NCBI GenBank assembly: GCA_017940955.1
Contig: JAGAXP010000300.1
Span: 1-42,250 of the forward strand
Length of the DNA: 42,250 nucleotides
Source: Oribacterium sp.
Lineage (GTDB): Bacteria; Bacillota_A; Clostridia; Lachnospirales; Lachnospiraceae
Direction of reading: 5' to 3'
Below the pieces are notes generated by a model, which searched no databases, was not told the DNA's origin, and was given only the letters and a program-made list of their open reading frames with translations. The translations under genes were made by a program, and so were the position numbers. This document shows positions 7,559-15,710 of the stretch, in pieces (position 1 is the stretch's first letter; the number at the start of each line of letters is the position of its first letter).

Positions 7559-8608
7559 TCAGTTCTCGAACTTTGTCATCTGAACGTAGTCGTAGACGTT
7601 GGAGATGAGACGCCTGGTGTCGTCCCAGCCGATGCAGGCGTCGGTTATAGACTTTCCGTAAATGTGGTCTTCAACCTTGCAGCTGCCTTCTTCAATGTAG
7701 GACTCTACCATGAGACCCTTTACAAAGCCTGCAAGCTCAGGTGAATACTTACGGGAATGCATTACTTCCTGGGCTATACGGAGCTGCTCCTTGTACTTCT
7801 TGGCTGAATTACAATGGTTGGTGTCCACAACTACTGCAGGATATACAAGTTCTTTTTTGGTATACAGGTTGTAGAGGAGCTTCAGATCTTCATAGTGGTA
7901 GTTCGGCATCATCTGACCGTGCTTTGACTGGGCACCTCTTAAAATGGCATGTGTATAAGGATTTCCGTCCGACTGTACTTCCCACTCGCGGAAGATGAAA
8001 TCGTGAGCATGCTGTCCTGCATAAATGGAGTTAAGCATTACCCCGAAATCTCCGGAAGTCGGATTCTTCATTCCTGTTGGAACATCTATACCTGATGCAA
8101 CAAGTCTGTGCTGCTGGTTTTCAACAGAACGTGCTCCTACGGCCACATAGCTCATAATGTCGCTTAAGTAACGGAGGTTATCAGGATAGAGCATCTCGTC
8201 AGCTGTTGACATACCTGTCTGCTGGAGGACTTCCATATGAAGCTTTCTGATAGCTGCGATGCCGCCCAAAACATTGGCATCCTTCTCAGGATCCGGCTGG
8301 TGGAGCATACCTTTATAGCCCTGTCCCGTCGTACGTGGCTTGTTTGTATATATACGAGGCACGATCATAATGCTGTCTTTGACCTGATCCGCAATTTCTT
8401 TAAGGCGGTTACAGTAGTCAAGTACAGGATCCGGATGATCCGCGGAACAAGGTCCGATTATAAGAAGAAACTTTCGTGAATCTCCTCTGAATATTGCTTT
8501 AATTTCTTCATCTCTTTCCGCTTTTATCTTTGCAAGCTCTGCCGAAAGCGGAAGCTGCTCCCTGATCTCAGAGCTTGAGGGGAGCTTTGCTCTGAATTCA
8601 AATCCCAT
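7559..8608 (-). CDS. aroF: 3-deoxy-7-phosphoheptulonate (DAHP) synthase, class I
   Basis: This 349-residue enzyme joins phosphoenolpyruvate and erythrose 4-phosphate, the first step of the shikimate pathway. Motifs of the AroF/G/H family are present: GPCSADHP with metal ligand C54, KPRTTGQGYKG (90-100), GARSVENQQHR (158-168), KNPTSGDFG (181-189), DTNHCNS with H265, MVESYIEEG with E302, and ITDACIGWDD with D323. Feedback specificity cannot be told from sequence. AAAGGAG precedes the ATG. It has its own promoter with a structured leader. Confidence 0.95.
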   Translation of the reverse strand: MGFEFRAKLPSSSEIREQLPLSAELAKIKAERDEEIKAIFRGDSRKFLLIIGPCSADHPDPVLDYCNRLKEIADQVKDSIMIVPRIYTNKPRTTGQGYKGMLHQPDPEKDANVLGGIAAIRKLHMEVLQQTGMSTADEMLYPDNLRYLSDIMSYVAVGARSVENQQHRLVASGIDVPTGMKNPTSGDFGVMLNSIYAGQHAHDFIFREWEVQSDGNPYTHAILRGAQSKHGQMMPNYHYEDLKLLYNLYTKKELVYPAVVVDTNHCNSAKKYKEQLRIAQEVMHSRKYSPELAGFVKGLMVESYIEEGSCKVEDHIYGKSITDACIGWDDTRRLISNVYDYVQMTKFEN

Positions 8609-8697
8609 AGGTGTACTCCTTTCAATGCGAGGGTCTTCATATCTACCCTTCCCGTGGACTTTTATCCAAATTCATGCCGATGCTTACCGGTCATGAC

Positions 8698-8740
8698 GAT
8701 TTCCGGAATATTTTTCCGCACCCTGCGGATATCGGAAATG
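8698..8740 (-). promoter_or_regulatory. Structured leader upstream of the DAHP synthase gene
   Basis: Within the predicted ~150-nt leader, ATTTCCG pairs with CGGAAAT (outer) and CCGCA with TGCGG (inner). No T-run or leader peptide rich in Phe, Tyr or Trp is obvious, so attenuation is only a possibility. Confidence 0.35.
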
Positions 8741-8763
8741 CAGATAAAAGCCGCATTAGCTGA

Positions 8764-8792
8764 AGTATAGTGCTTGTGAGACATAAAATCAA
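8764..8792 (-). promoter_or_regulatory. Promoter of the DAHP synthase gene
   Basis: On the minus strand TTGATT (8787-8792) and TATACT (8764-8769) are separated by 17 bp, a good housekeeping sigma-factor match. Transcription would start near 8757. Confidence 0.6.
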
Positions 8793-8837
8793 GTAATAAT
8801 AGGATATTAAAACCATAACTTTTATTGAAATGGTACA

Positions 8838-8990
8838 GAAAAAGCGAGGGATGTGCGACGGCCCACGAGATTGAAAGTACATCCTGCTCGTTCTGTGCGT
8901 ACAATTCGTACTTACGTACGCCTAGTACGCACAGAACAAGCAGTCTGTTCTTTCAACTCGCAAGCCTAGTCACCCATCCCTCGCTTTTTC
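8838..8990. repeat. 153-bp imperfect inverted repeat
   Basis: An outer stem of 16 bp (8838-8853 with 8975-8990, AAAAAGCGAGGGATG type) encloses a 32-bp imperfect inner stem (8871-8902 with 8925-8956) and a 22-bp loop rich in GTAC. It lies downstream of the SDR gene and upstream of the DAHP synthase promoter. It may terminate transcription or be a small mobile palindromic element. Its sequence is not that of the nested-hairpin family. Confidence 0.75.
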
Positions 8991-9035
8991 TTCACATATT
9001 GTAACCACCACTTGGTATTTTGATTTTATGTTTAA

Positions 9036-9878
9036 TCAAACACCCAAATAAATGTGGAAGCCACCGTCTACGGGAAGTACCATTCCTGTGACGAAGTCTG
9101 AACCCTTAGGGCTTACGAGGTAAAGCAGGGCTCCAACGAGGTCAGAAGGATCACCGTACTTCAGCATAGGTGTTGCGTCGATGATGTGCTGTGCACGTGG
9201 CTTTGGTGTTCCGTCATCGTTAAAGTGAAGGGCATGGTTCTGGGTTGTCTGGAAGAATCCCGGAGCAACTGCATTAACTCTGATGCCGCTCTTTGCAAAG
9301 TAGATCGCGCACCACTCTGTGAAGCTTGCAACGCCTGCCTTACCGGCTGAATATCCAGGAATTCTGGTGAGCGGATGATATGCACCCATAGAGGAAATGT
9401 TAACGATGTTGGCATTGTCCTGACCAACCATAACCTCGCCGAAAACCTGTGTAGGAAGCATGGTTCCGTAAATGTTAAGGTCAAGCTCCTTATGAACATT
9501 CTCAAGATCCATAGTGAACAGTGTGTCTGTTCCTTCTTCCTTCTCGTGGTAATGATCTTGTGGAACCTGTGCTGCCTTAATAGCTCCGCCGGCACAGTTT
9601 ACAAGGATGTTGATGTGTCCCCACTTGTCAAGCACTTCCTGTCTTGCTGCAATAAGGCTGTCCTTGTCAAGAACATTTGCAGCTACAGCCATAGCCTCAC
9701 CACCGTCTGCCTCAATATCAGCAAGAACCTGAGCTCCATTCTCCTTCTTGCGTCCAAGCACTGCAACCTTTGCGCCACATGCAGCAAGTGCACGGGCATA
9801 CATACCACCGATAACACCGGTACCTCCGGTAACAACAGCAACTTCTCCCGAAAGATCAATCTTAAATGGCAATTCCAT
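9036..9878 (-). CDS. SDR-family oxidoreductase, probably D-mannonate oxidoreductase (fructuronate reductase)
   Basis: This 280-residue short-chain dehydrogenase/reductase has the nucleotide site TGGTGVIGG (17-25), NCAGG (94-98) and the catalytic set S162/S163, Y176 and K180 (YSAGK). The long insert after NCAGG and the sequence LDLNIYGTMLPTQVFGE (132-148) resemble Firmicute D-mannonate oxidoreductases, which reduce fructuronate with NAD(P)H in glucuronate catabolism. No other hexuronate gene lies nearby, so the substrate is inference. AGGAG precedes the ATG. The gene is a single unit flanked by two large inverted repeats. Confidence 0.72.
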   Translation of the reverse strand: MELPFKIDLSGEVAVVTGGTGVIGGMYARALAACGAKVAVLGRKKENGAQVLADIEADGGEAMAVAANVLDKDSLIAARQEVLDKWGHINILVNCAGGAIKAAQVPQDHYHEKEEGTDTLFTMDLENVHKELDLNIYGTMLPTQVFGEVMVGQDNANIVNISSMGAYHPLTRIPGYSAGKAGVASFTEWCAIYFAKSGIRVNAVAPGFFQTTQNHALHFNDDGTPKPRAQHIIDATPMLKYGDPSDLVGALLYLVSPKGSDFVTGMVLPVDGGFHIYLGV

Positions 9879-10024
9879 GATATTTACTCCTTTATTTGAA
9901 ATATTGTCTTACAATAAATACATTTTATCAAATATTAAGAATTATTGTAGTACTAAAATTTATAAAATATTTAACCAATTATTATACAAAGTTACAAGTA
10001 ACGTGGAGATATGTATGCAGGAGA

Positions 10025-10238
10025 CGGAGGGCATCCATTTGAATGCGTTGAGCCGAGTCGTGAAAAATCAAGACAGACCCCCCTTAGAACCACTTGGATC
10101 CATTTTTCCTTAGCCCCCTCGCCAAGTCTGAGTTTTCATAAAAGTAAACTCAGACATTGGCGAGGGCCTAGTGGTTCTTAGGGGGTCTGTCTTAGATTTT
10201 TCCGACGAGGCGACTCGCATTCAAATGGATGCCCTCCG
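10025..10238. repeat. Nested long hairpin, copy 1, downstream of the response regulator gene
   Basis: The 23-bp outer arms (10025-10047 and 10216-10238) pair perfectly and carry the GGAGGGCATCCATTT sequence of the palindrome at 351-386. Between them lies a 168-bp core with two further stems: 10070-10094 with 10170-10194, and 10113-10135 with 10147-10168. The core is strongly conserved, in reverse orientation, at 38606-38852. The element lies 13 bp beyond the stop at 10251 and fills most of the gene-free stretch 9879-10250. Confidence 0.9.
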
Positions 10239-10250
10239 GCTCCGTCCGTT

Positions 10251-11039
10251 TTATTCCAACGCACCCTTACTGTACTCTGCCCAGCTGAACTGGCTCATAT
10301 ATTCGCCGGTGTACTTCGAGCTTGCTGAATTTCTGTCCTTTTTCCACTCATAGAGATCACACTCTATCTTATCGGGAACTACGGCTATGGTTCCCCTCTG
10401 GCGAACGATAACATCAGAGAATCCTGCTTCATTTAAGGTTGACATCATATCTGCACGGAGGTTCTGAAGATATGAAGCCTTTCGCTCAGGATTGGCATCA
10501 TCCTCCCAAAGAACCCCCAGAATCTCACCGTTACTGGTTCGAGCTCCGCATCTGTCGATAAGATATGCAAAAAGCTCCTTTGTCTTATTGTACTGAAAAT
10601 GAAGAACCTCATTGTTCTTGAACACCTCAAAATTCCCGAAGGTCTGAACTCTCAGAACATCCTTCTTCTTTCCGGTATCCTCAACAGGATATCTCAGATC
10701 TCCAATTTCTTTTTTTATCTTTTCAAGTGTAACCGGCTTCATGATATACCCGCTGGCATGGAGATCCATAGCATCACCCACATACTCACTGTAACCGGTT
10801 GTAAAGATTACATTTATCTTTGGAAAGCGTTCTTTTAAATGATCAGCAAACTGAAGACCGTTTATATCTCTCATTTCAATATCAAGAAAAGCTATATCTA
10901 TGTGCTTCCCTTCCAGTTCCTCTACGGCCTTTAAAGCATTCCTGTAAGAATACACCTCCGCATCCGGTAATGCCTTTTTAATCAGATCGGTCAGTCCCTC
11001 CAATGCTATCTTCTCGTCATCAATAGCAAGCACCTGCAT
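10251..11039 (-). CDS. Response regulator with winged-helix (SARP/BTAD-like) output domain
   Basis: The 262-residue protein has an N-terminal receiver (1-118: acidic DDE 7-9, phosphoacceptor D53, T81, K101) and a C-terminal domain (about 127-250) beginning LRVQTFGNFEVF. That opening is typical of the winged helix of SARP-like regulators rather than the LytTR domain often paired with this kinase class. It should bind DNA or a partner on phosphorylation by the kinase encoded two genes upstream. It is the last gene of the kinase-STAS-regulator operon, 50 bp after the STAS gene. Its stop lies 13 bp from the nested hairpin. Confidence 0.88.
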   Translation of the reverse strand: MQVLAIDDEKIALEGLTDLIKKALPDAEVYSYRNALKAVEELEGKHIDIAFLDIEMRDINGLQFADHLKERFPKINVIFTTGYSEYVGDAMDLHASGYIMKPVTLEKIKKEIGDLRYPVEDTGKKKDVLRVQTFGNFEVFKNNEVLHFQYNKTKELFAYLIDRCGARTSNGEILGVLWEDDANPERKASYLQNLRADMMSTLNEAGFSDVIVRQRGTIAVVPDKIECDLYEWKKDRNSASSKYTGEYMSQFSWAEYSKGALE

Positions 11040-11089
11040 ATCTGTACCCCTTAATTTAGAATTTTATCTACACCCCTTAAAGACGGTCA

Positions 11090-11368
11090 TCAATCTTCAA
11101 TGGTCAGAAATCCCGAAAATCCCGTAACATCAAATATCTCACGAACGGCTTCGGAAACTCCCTTAAGCACCATGGTGCCTGACAATTTATTGATCTGTTT
11201 CTGGGCTGAAAGAAGCGCTCTCAAACCTGCAGAACTGATATACTTTGTATTTGTCATGTCTATATTGATTTCGGTATTACCGGCTTCGATAAAATCTCTC
11301 AGATCCTTATCAAGCTGCGGTGCAGTTTTTCCGTCTACTCTTTCCATCATTACATAATCTACTGCCAT
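11090..11368 (-). CDS. STAS-domain protein (anti-sigma factor antagonist family)
   Basis: The 92-residue protein is a complete single STAS domain: a beta strand, IDMTNTKYISSAGLRAL (36-52) with candidate phospho-serine S45/S46, and a C-terminal helix ending in GFLTIED. Relatives such as SpoIIAA and RsbV bind anti-sigma kinases when unphosphorylated. It sits between a histidine kinase gene (62 bp upstream) and a response regulator gene (50 bp downstream) on the same strand. No RsbW/SpoIIAB-type kinase or sigma factor is nearby, so its partner is unknown. A good Shine-Dalgarno (AAGGAG) precedes the ATG. Confidence 0.9.
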   Translation of the reverse strand: MAVDYVMMERVDGKTAPQLDKDLRDFIEAGNTEINIDMTNTKYISSAGLRALLSAQKQINKLSGTMVLKGVSEAVREIFDVTGFSGFLTIED

Positions 11369-11430
11369 AACTATTCCGCTCCTTCTTAATGTTTATTGTT
11401 TGTTTAAAAATAAGTCGTTTAAATATGATA

Positions 11431-12720
11431 CTAAATTTTATGATAATTTTCATCCTCTTTTGGTATCACTATGGTGACTGTTGTTCCTACTCCGAGTTCG
11501 CTTACAATGTTAAGGGAACCTTTGCACTGAAGCTTCAGGCGTTCACGGACATTTTGTATACCTATATGAGATCTGCCATCATACTCTCTCTTTTCTTCCG
11601 TGTAGCCTCCCACACCGTCATCATCCACAACAATCTCAAATCTGTCATCATATTCCCGGCTGGAAATCGTAACAGTACCGCCATTGGGAGATTTTCCCAC
11701 TCCGTATTTCACTGCATTCTCAACAATGGGTTGTACCGACAGTGCAGGGAGTTTAAAATCCTTTGCTTCAATGTCATAAACAATGTTCAGATCGTCATCA
11801 AATCTCATCTTTTCAAGAGCCAGATAGTTTTTGATGTGGTCGAGTTCCTTTTCAAAAGGAACCGGCTCCTTAGTCCTTAAGGAATCAAGATTGCCACGCA
11901 GATAATCAGAAAATTTACCTATGGCTTCCTGAGCCATCTCCGGATCCTTGGCACAAAGATAATAAATAGCATTAAGGGAATTGTACAAAAAATGCGGCTG
12001 TATCTGGCTCATCATGATGGCAAGTCTTTCCTGGGTAAGAGCATTTTCCTTTTCTTTAAGTTCTATGCTCTGCTGAACATGAATAAAAGTGTATACCATC
12101 AACATACTGAGGGTTACGGACAGGTAAATAAAAACCGAACCAACGAATGGCATAAGAATCGTCATAGCTACAGCAAACAGCGGCAGCATCATGTAGCCGA
12201 TTACAGCAATAAAATCAAGAAGCTCCAGATTTTTTCTGTAAATGATGGTCAACACGAAATCAAAGAAAATAACTCCGGCGCCCAGAAGCTGGGAAAGCAT
12301 ATATAAAGGTCCGTGTATATATGCCCCGTTTTCAATGTAGAAAACCTGTCCGTGTATAGGGGATGTCAGCCACATCACAAATCCCAGCACACAAAAGGGT
12401 ACTCCAAAGTGCCCGATCCATGCCGGCACGATACACTTTTCGGAAAGATAAAAATAGATGTAATAGTTAAAAACCGTAACTATAAGGTATAAAAGCGAAA
12501 CTGAGCTTATGGTAAATATGACATACAGTGTCCTTACCTTATCATTGTATTCAAGCCACCATGTAAGTGCATCTATGATCAGCATTAAGCCATTGGCGGC
12601 AAGTATCAATATGAGACAATAATTTTTTGTGCTTTTTTTAAAGGTGGTCAGCATTCCCACAAGAAGCACCAATGCTATGCATGCCCCGTAGGCTTCCGAC
12701 CCGACTTTTGCAATCAACAT
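11431..12720 (-). CDS. Membrane sensor histidine kinase of the LytS/YpdA (His_kinase) class
   Basis: The 429-residue kinase has about seven membrane segments in residues 10-210, a linker helix (215-238), the phospho-acceptor box QIQPHFLYN (H243), an N-box around PIVENAVKYG (about 334) and a G-box DDDGVGG in a C-terminal HATPase domain. The ligand for the membrane sensor is unknown. It heads a three-gene operon with the STAS protein and the response regulator, its likely phosphotransfer partner. No classical extracytoplasmic domain is present, so a membrane or small-molecule signal is likely. Confidence 0.92.
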   Translation of the reverse strand: MLIAKVGSEAYGACIALVLLVGMLTTFKKSTKNYCLILILAANGLMLIIDALTWWLEYNDKVRTLYVIFTISSVSLLYLIVTVFNYYIYFYLSEKCIVPAWIGHFGVPFCVLGFVMWLTSPIHGQVFYIENGAYIHGPLYMLSQLLGAGVIFFDFVLTIIYRKNLELLDFIAVIGYMMLPLFAVAMTILMPFVGSVFIYLSVTLSMLMVYTFIHVQQSIELKEKENALTQERLAIMMSQIQPHFLYNSLNAIYYLCAKDPEMAQEAIGKFSDYLRGNLDSLRTKEPVPFEKELDHIKNYLALEKMRFDDDLNIVYDIEAKDFKLPALSVQPIVENAVKYGVGKSPNGGTVTISSREYDDRFEIVVDDDGVGGYTEEKREYDGRSHIGIQNVRERLKLQCKGSLNIVSELGVGTTVTIVIPKEDENYHKI

Positions 12721-12841
12721 AAGGCTGTACCTTTCCCGTTAATCTTTTACTTTAGTATCATTTTGCGGCAGCACAATCGAGATATGATCTGCCGGTAATT
12801 CAGCTTTGTAAACCATACTTATCTAATACATCATAAAAAAA

Positions 12842-12904
12842 GAAAAATCGCTTAAGCCAATGGATAATCTTTAAAAGATTCCATAATGACTTAAGCGATT
12901 TTTC
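12842..12904 (-). terminator. Intrinsic terminator of the 214-residue unknown gene
   Basis: GAAAAATCGCTTAAG pairs with its complement around an inner hairpin (ATGGA/TCCAT and AATCTTT/AAGATT). On the minus strand it is followed by CTTTTTTTATG. It lies 150 bp beyond the stop at 13054, leaving a long 3' UTR. The rest of the stretch 12721-13053 holds no gene. Confidence 0.75.
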
Positions 12905-13053
12905 CCTATACTCTTCTATCAGGCCGACCTTGGAAAACGATTTAACCCACATTCCCATCCAATAAGTGAAAACACAGACCAAATATTGTTATCTGAAGAG
13001 GTCTACCGATTATGAAAGACCCTCCGATACCCCCTAAATAATGTACCGGATTG

Positions 13054-13698
13054 TCATATCACCATTTTTTCAGGATTTACAGAAGCTTCGGAAGCTGCCG
13101 GAATATAGACATTAACATAATCCTTCCCCGGCGGCATATAGGTAACAACCATGTGCTCCTGTTCCTTTGATAAAAAACTGCCTGCCACTTCTCCTCTTGT
13201 TACATTCTCGATAAACTCGCAAACCATCTCGTAGTAGTTCATCTTATTTACCGGACTAAGCTTATAATGATCGATATAGTTCTCACCGTTTATAAAGATC
13301 CGTTCAAAAACATCTCTGACGGCACTTGGTGATGTAACAAGGTCTCTGCCATTGTCCCCAAAGCAGTTGGTAAATATGTACGAATACATCTCAATGAGAT
13401 TTAAAGGCATCTTACCAACTTCTTCAACACACCAGAAGCCAAGCTTCAGCTTCTCTGTATTACTGAAGGGTTCAAATACATATCTCAGAAATTCATCATG
13501 CTCCTCAACAGTCTGATACCCCCTCGTGGATCTTCGGAGATAATCAACAAGCTTAAATCCTTCTGAGCTCTCCGGAAAAATCACTTCCGGCACCATGACG
13601 ACTCTTATATCAGGTATATTCCGATTAGTCGAAGAAATGCCGATCAGTTCTTCGGTCTCAGTTTTAACCGGATTTTCAACATCAAAATAAGAACTCAT
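13054..13698 (-). CDS. Conserved-looking protein of unknown function
   Basis: I do not recognise this 214-residue protein. It has no signal peptide or membrane segment and appears cytoplasmic, with mixed alpha/beta composition. Regions worth noting are FVEPFS-like FEPFSNTEKLKLGFW (75-89), an aromatic, Asn-rich middle and a C-terminal YMPPGKDYVNVYIP (about 187-200). An AGGAG lies 12 bp before the ATG, rather far. It stands alone between the kinase operon and the nhaC-type gene. Confidence 0.7.
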   Translation of the reverse strand: MSSYFDVENPVKTETEELIGISSTNRNIPDIRVVMVPEVIFPESSEGFKLVDYLRRSTRGYQTVEEHDEFLRYVFEPFSNTEKLKLGFWCVEEVGKMPLNLIEMYSYIFTNCFGDNGRDLVTSPSAVRDVFERIFINGENYIDHYKLSPVNKMNYYEMVCEFIENVTRGEVAGSFLSKEQEHMVVTYMPPGKDYVNVYIPAASEASVNPEKMVI

Positions 13699-13880
13699 TT
13701 TCTTTTTTCACTCCTATAGCGGCATGATACAACATGAAATATCACAAAAGAGTCACACTTTTGATAAATTTTTAATCAATTATCGCCTGATCGAGCAGGG
13801 GAAATGCGCCTTACCCGATTACGCATTGGCTGTCACACGTGATTTTATGCAAGCACAAAACACACGTAACGTCCCTATCG

Positions 13881-13912
13881 AAAAAAAGGCGGTGCATAGC
13901 AGCACCGCCTTC
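13881..13912 (-). terminator. Intrinsic terminator of the NhaC-type antiporter gene
   Basis: GGCGGTGC and GCACCGCC form a strong stem; on the minus strand it is followed by seven T. It lies 17 bp beyond the stop at 13929. Confidence 0.9.
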
Positions 13913-13928
13913 TGAGAAATAATTAAAT

Positions 13929-15533
13929 TTACTCTTTTTCTATACCGGTCTTGCTGCGGATCATAAAAAGTACCGCTGCAATGGCTATAGCTCCGACAAT
14001 AAGCGAAATAACCGCGCTCTTGGTGATTCCGGCCACAATATATGCCAATGCTGATATAGCTGCTGCAGTGAGTGCATAAGGAAGCTGTGTGTATACGTGA
14101 TTAATGTGAACACACTGGGCACCGGCACTTGACATGATGGTAGTATCCGAAATCGGTGAGCAGTGATCTCCGCAAACCGCACCTGCCATACATGCAGACA
14201 TGGCAATGATCATCATTGTATGATCGATTCCCTCAAAGCAGGCAACTACGATAGGGATGAGAATACCAAAGGTTCCCCATGAGGTACCTGTTGCAAAACT
14301 GAGACCGATTGAAATAAGGAAAATGATGAAAGGCAGGAAGCTGAGATAGTTTGCAGCTGAATGCTCAACAACCGCTGCAACAAATTCCTTTGCTCCGAGA
14401 CTGTCTGTCATAGCCTTGAGAGACCATGCAAAGGTAAGTATCAGTATAGGAGCGATCATTGCCTTAAATCCATCCGGAAGTGAACTCATACATTCATCGA
14501 AGGAAAGCACATTTCCAATCATGTAGAACACAATTGTAATCACAAGTGCAGAAGCAGATCCAAGAACAAGTCCTACAGAAGCATCAGAACCTGCAAAAGC
14601 ATCAATGAAGCCCGTTCCGCTGAAAAATCCGCCGGAATAAATCATACCTATCACACAGCAAATGATAAGTGAAACGATAGGAACCAGCATGTTAAGAACA
14701 TGACCGTCATCTCTCATATTCTCTTCAGGATTTGTCTCAACAGCTCTGTCTGTTGTGGTAAAAAGATCATTCTTTTCAATGGCATTGATCTCATGCTTAC
14801 GCATAGGACCATAATCAACCCTGAACATAACCAGCATTACCATCATAACTATAGTAAGAACCGCATAGAAATTGTAAGGGATGGTCTGAAGGAAAAGCTT
14901 CATTCCGTTCTCACCCTCAACAAATCCGGAAACAGCTGCTGCCCATGAAGAGATAGGTGCGATGATACAAACAGGTGCTGCCGTGGCATCTATAAGATAT
15001 GCAAGCTTTGCACGGCTTACCTTATGTTTATCAGTTACAGGACGCATAACAGAGCCTACAGTCAGACAGTTAAAATAGTCATCAATAAAGATAAGACATC
15101 CGAAAGCGATGGTTGCAAGCTGGGCACCTGCTCTTGTCTTGATCTGACTTGAAGCCCATTTTCCGAAAGCTGCGGAGCCTCCGCTCTTATTCATAAGCTG
15201 TACCATAGCTCCAAGTATAACCAGGAAGCAAAGAATTCCGACATTATAACTGTCAGAAAGAACAGAGATTATACCATCTGAAAAGATATGATTGATGGTT
15301 CCCTCAAAATTAAAACCGGAATAAAGTAACGCACCTGTCAGTATACCCATGAACAAAGAACTGTAAACTTCCTTAGTTACAAGAGCAAGTCCTATGGCAA
15401 TGATAGGAGGCAAAAGCGACCAGGCAGTCATCTGAACCGTTTCTGCCGTAGTCATAAACCCGGCAATGATCAGGATGAAAACCACCAGACCAAGAGAGCC
15501 TATGGTGTAATAGCGCTTGATATTTTGTTTCAT
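13929..15533 (-). CDS. NhaC-family Na+/H+ antiporter
   Basis: The 534-residue integral membrane protein has about 11-12 hydrophobic segments. It carries signatures of the NhaC family: IDDYFNCLTVGSVMRP (about 154-169), DATAAPV, and GDHCSPISDTTIMSSAGA near residue 455. It should exchange sodium (or an organic substrate, as MleN-like members do) for protons across the cytoplasmic membrane. I chose the ATG at 15533 because GGGGAG lies 5 bp upstream; a longer in-frame start would add 15 residues without a ribosome binding site. It is a single gene with its own terminator. Confidence 0.92.
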   Translation of the reverse strand: MKQNIKRYYTIGSLGLVVFILIIAGFMTTAETVQMTAWSLLPPIIAIGLALVTKEVYSSLFMGILTGALLYSGFNFEGTINHIFSDGIISVLSDSYNVGILCFLVILGAMVQLMNKSGGSAAFGKWASSQIKTRAGAQLATIAFGCLIFIDDYFNCLTVGSVMRPVTDKHKVSRAKLAYLIDATAAPVCIIAPISSWAAAVSGFVEGENGMKLFLQTIPYNFYAVLTIVMMVMLVMFRVDYGPMRKHEINAIEKNDLFTTTDRAVETNPEENMRDDGHVLNMLVPIVSLIICCVIGMIYSGGFFSGTGFIDAFAGSDASVGLVLGSASALVITIVFYMIGNVLSFDECMSSLPDGFKAMIAPILILTFAWSLKAMTDSLGAKEFVAAVVEHSAANYLSFLPFIIFLISIGLSFATGTSWGTFGILIPIVVACFEGIDHTMMIIAMSACMAGAVCGDHCSPISDTTIMSSAGAQCVHINHVYTQLPYALTAAAISALAYIVAGITKSAVISLIVGAIAIAAVLFMIRSKTGIEKE

Positions 15534-15710
15534 GTTACTCCCCTTCTTTTTTGATTTAACATTGCTACAAATTGTCACACAAAGGCGGTTCTTTACCGCT
15601 TTAACAGATTAATGTGGCAATCCAGAAACTTAATATCCTATATATTACACTCCAAATATATTTCATTCAATGGTATATATACACATAATTAATAAATATA
15701 CAGTAACAGT

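Noticed and set aside
12800..12982. 60-residue ORF on the minus strand
   Set aside because: It runs through the terminator hairpin at 12842-12904 and has no ribosome binding site.
13699..13880. tRNA or small RNA in the spacer after the 214-residue gene start
   Set aside because: Short GC-richer patches exist, but no cloverleaf or RNA family pattern could be drawn.
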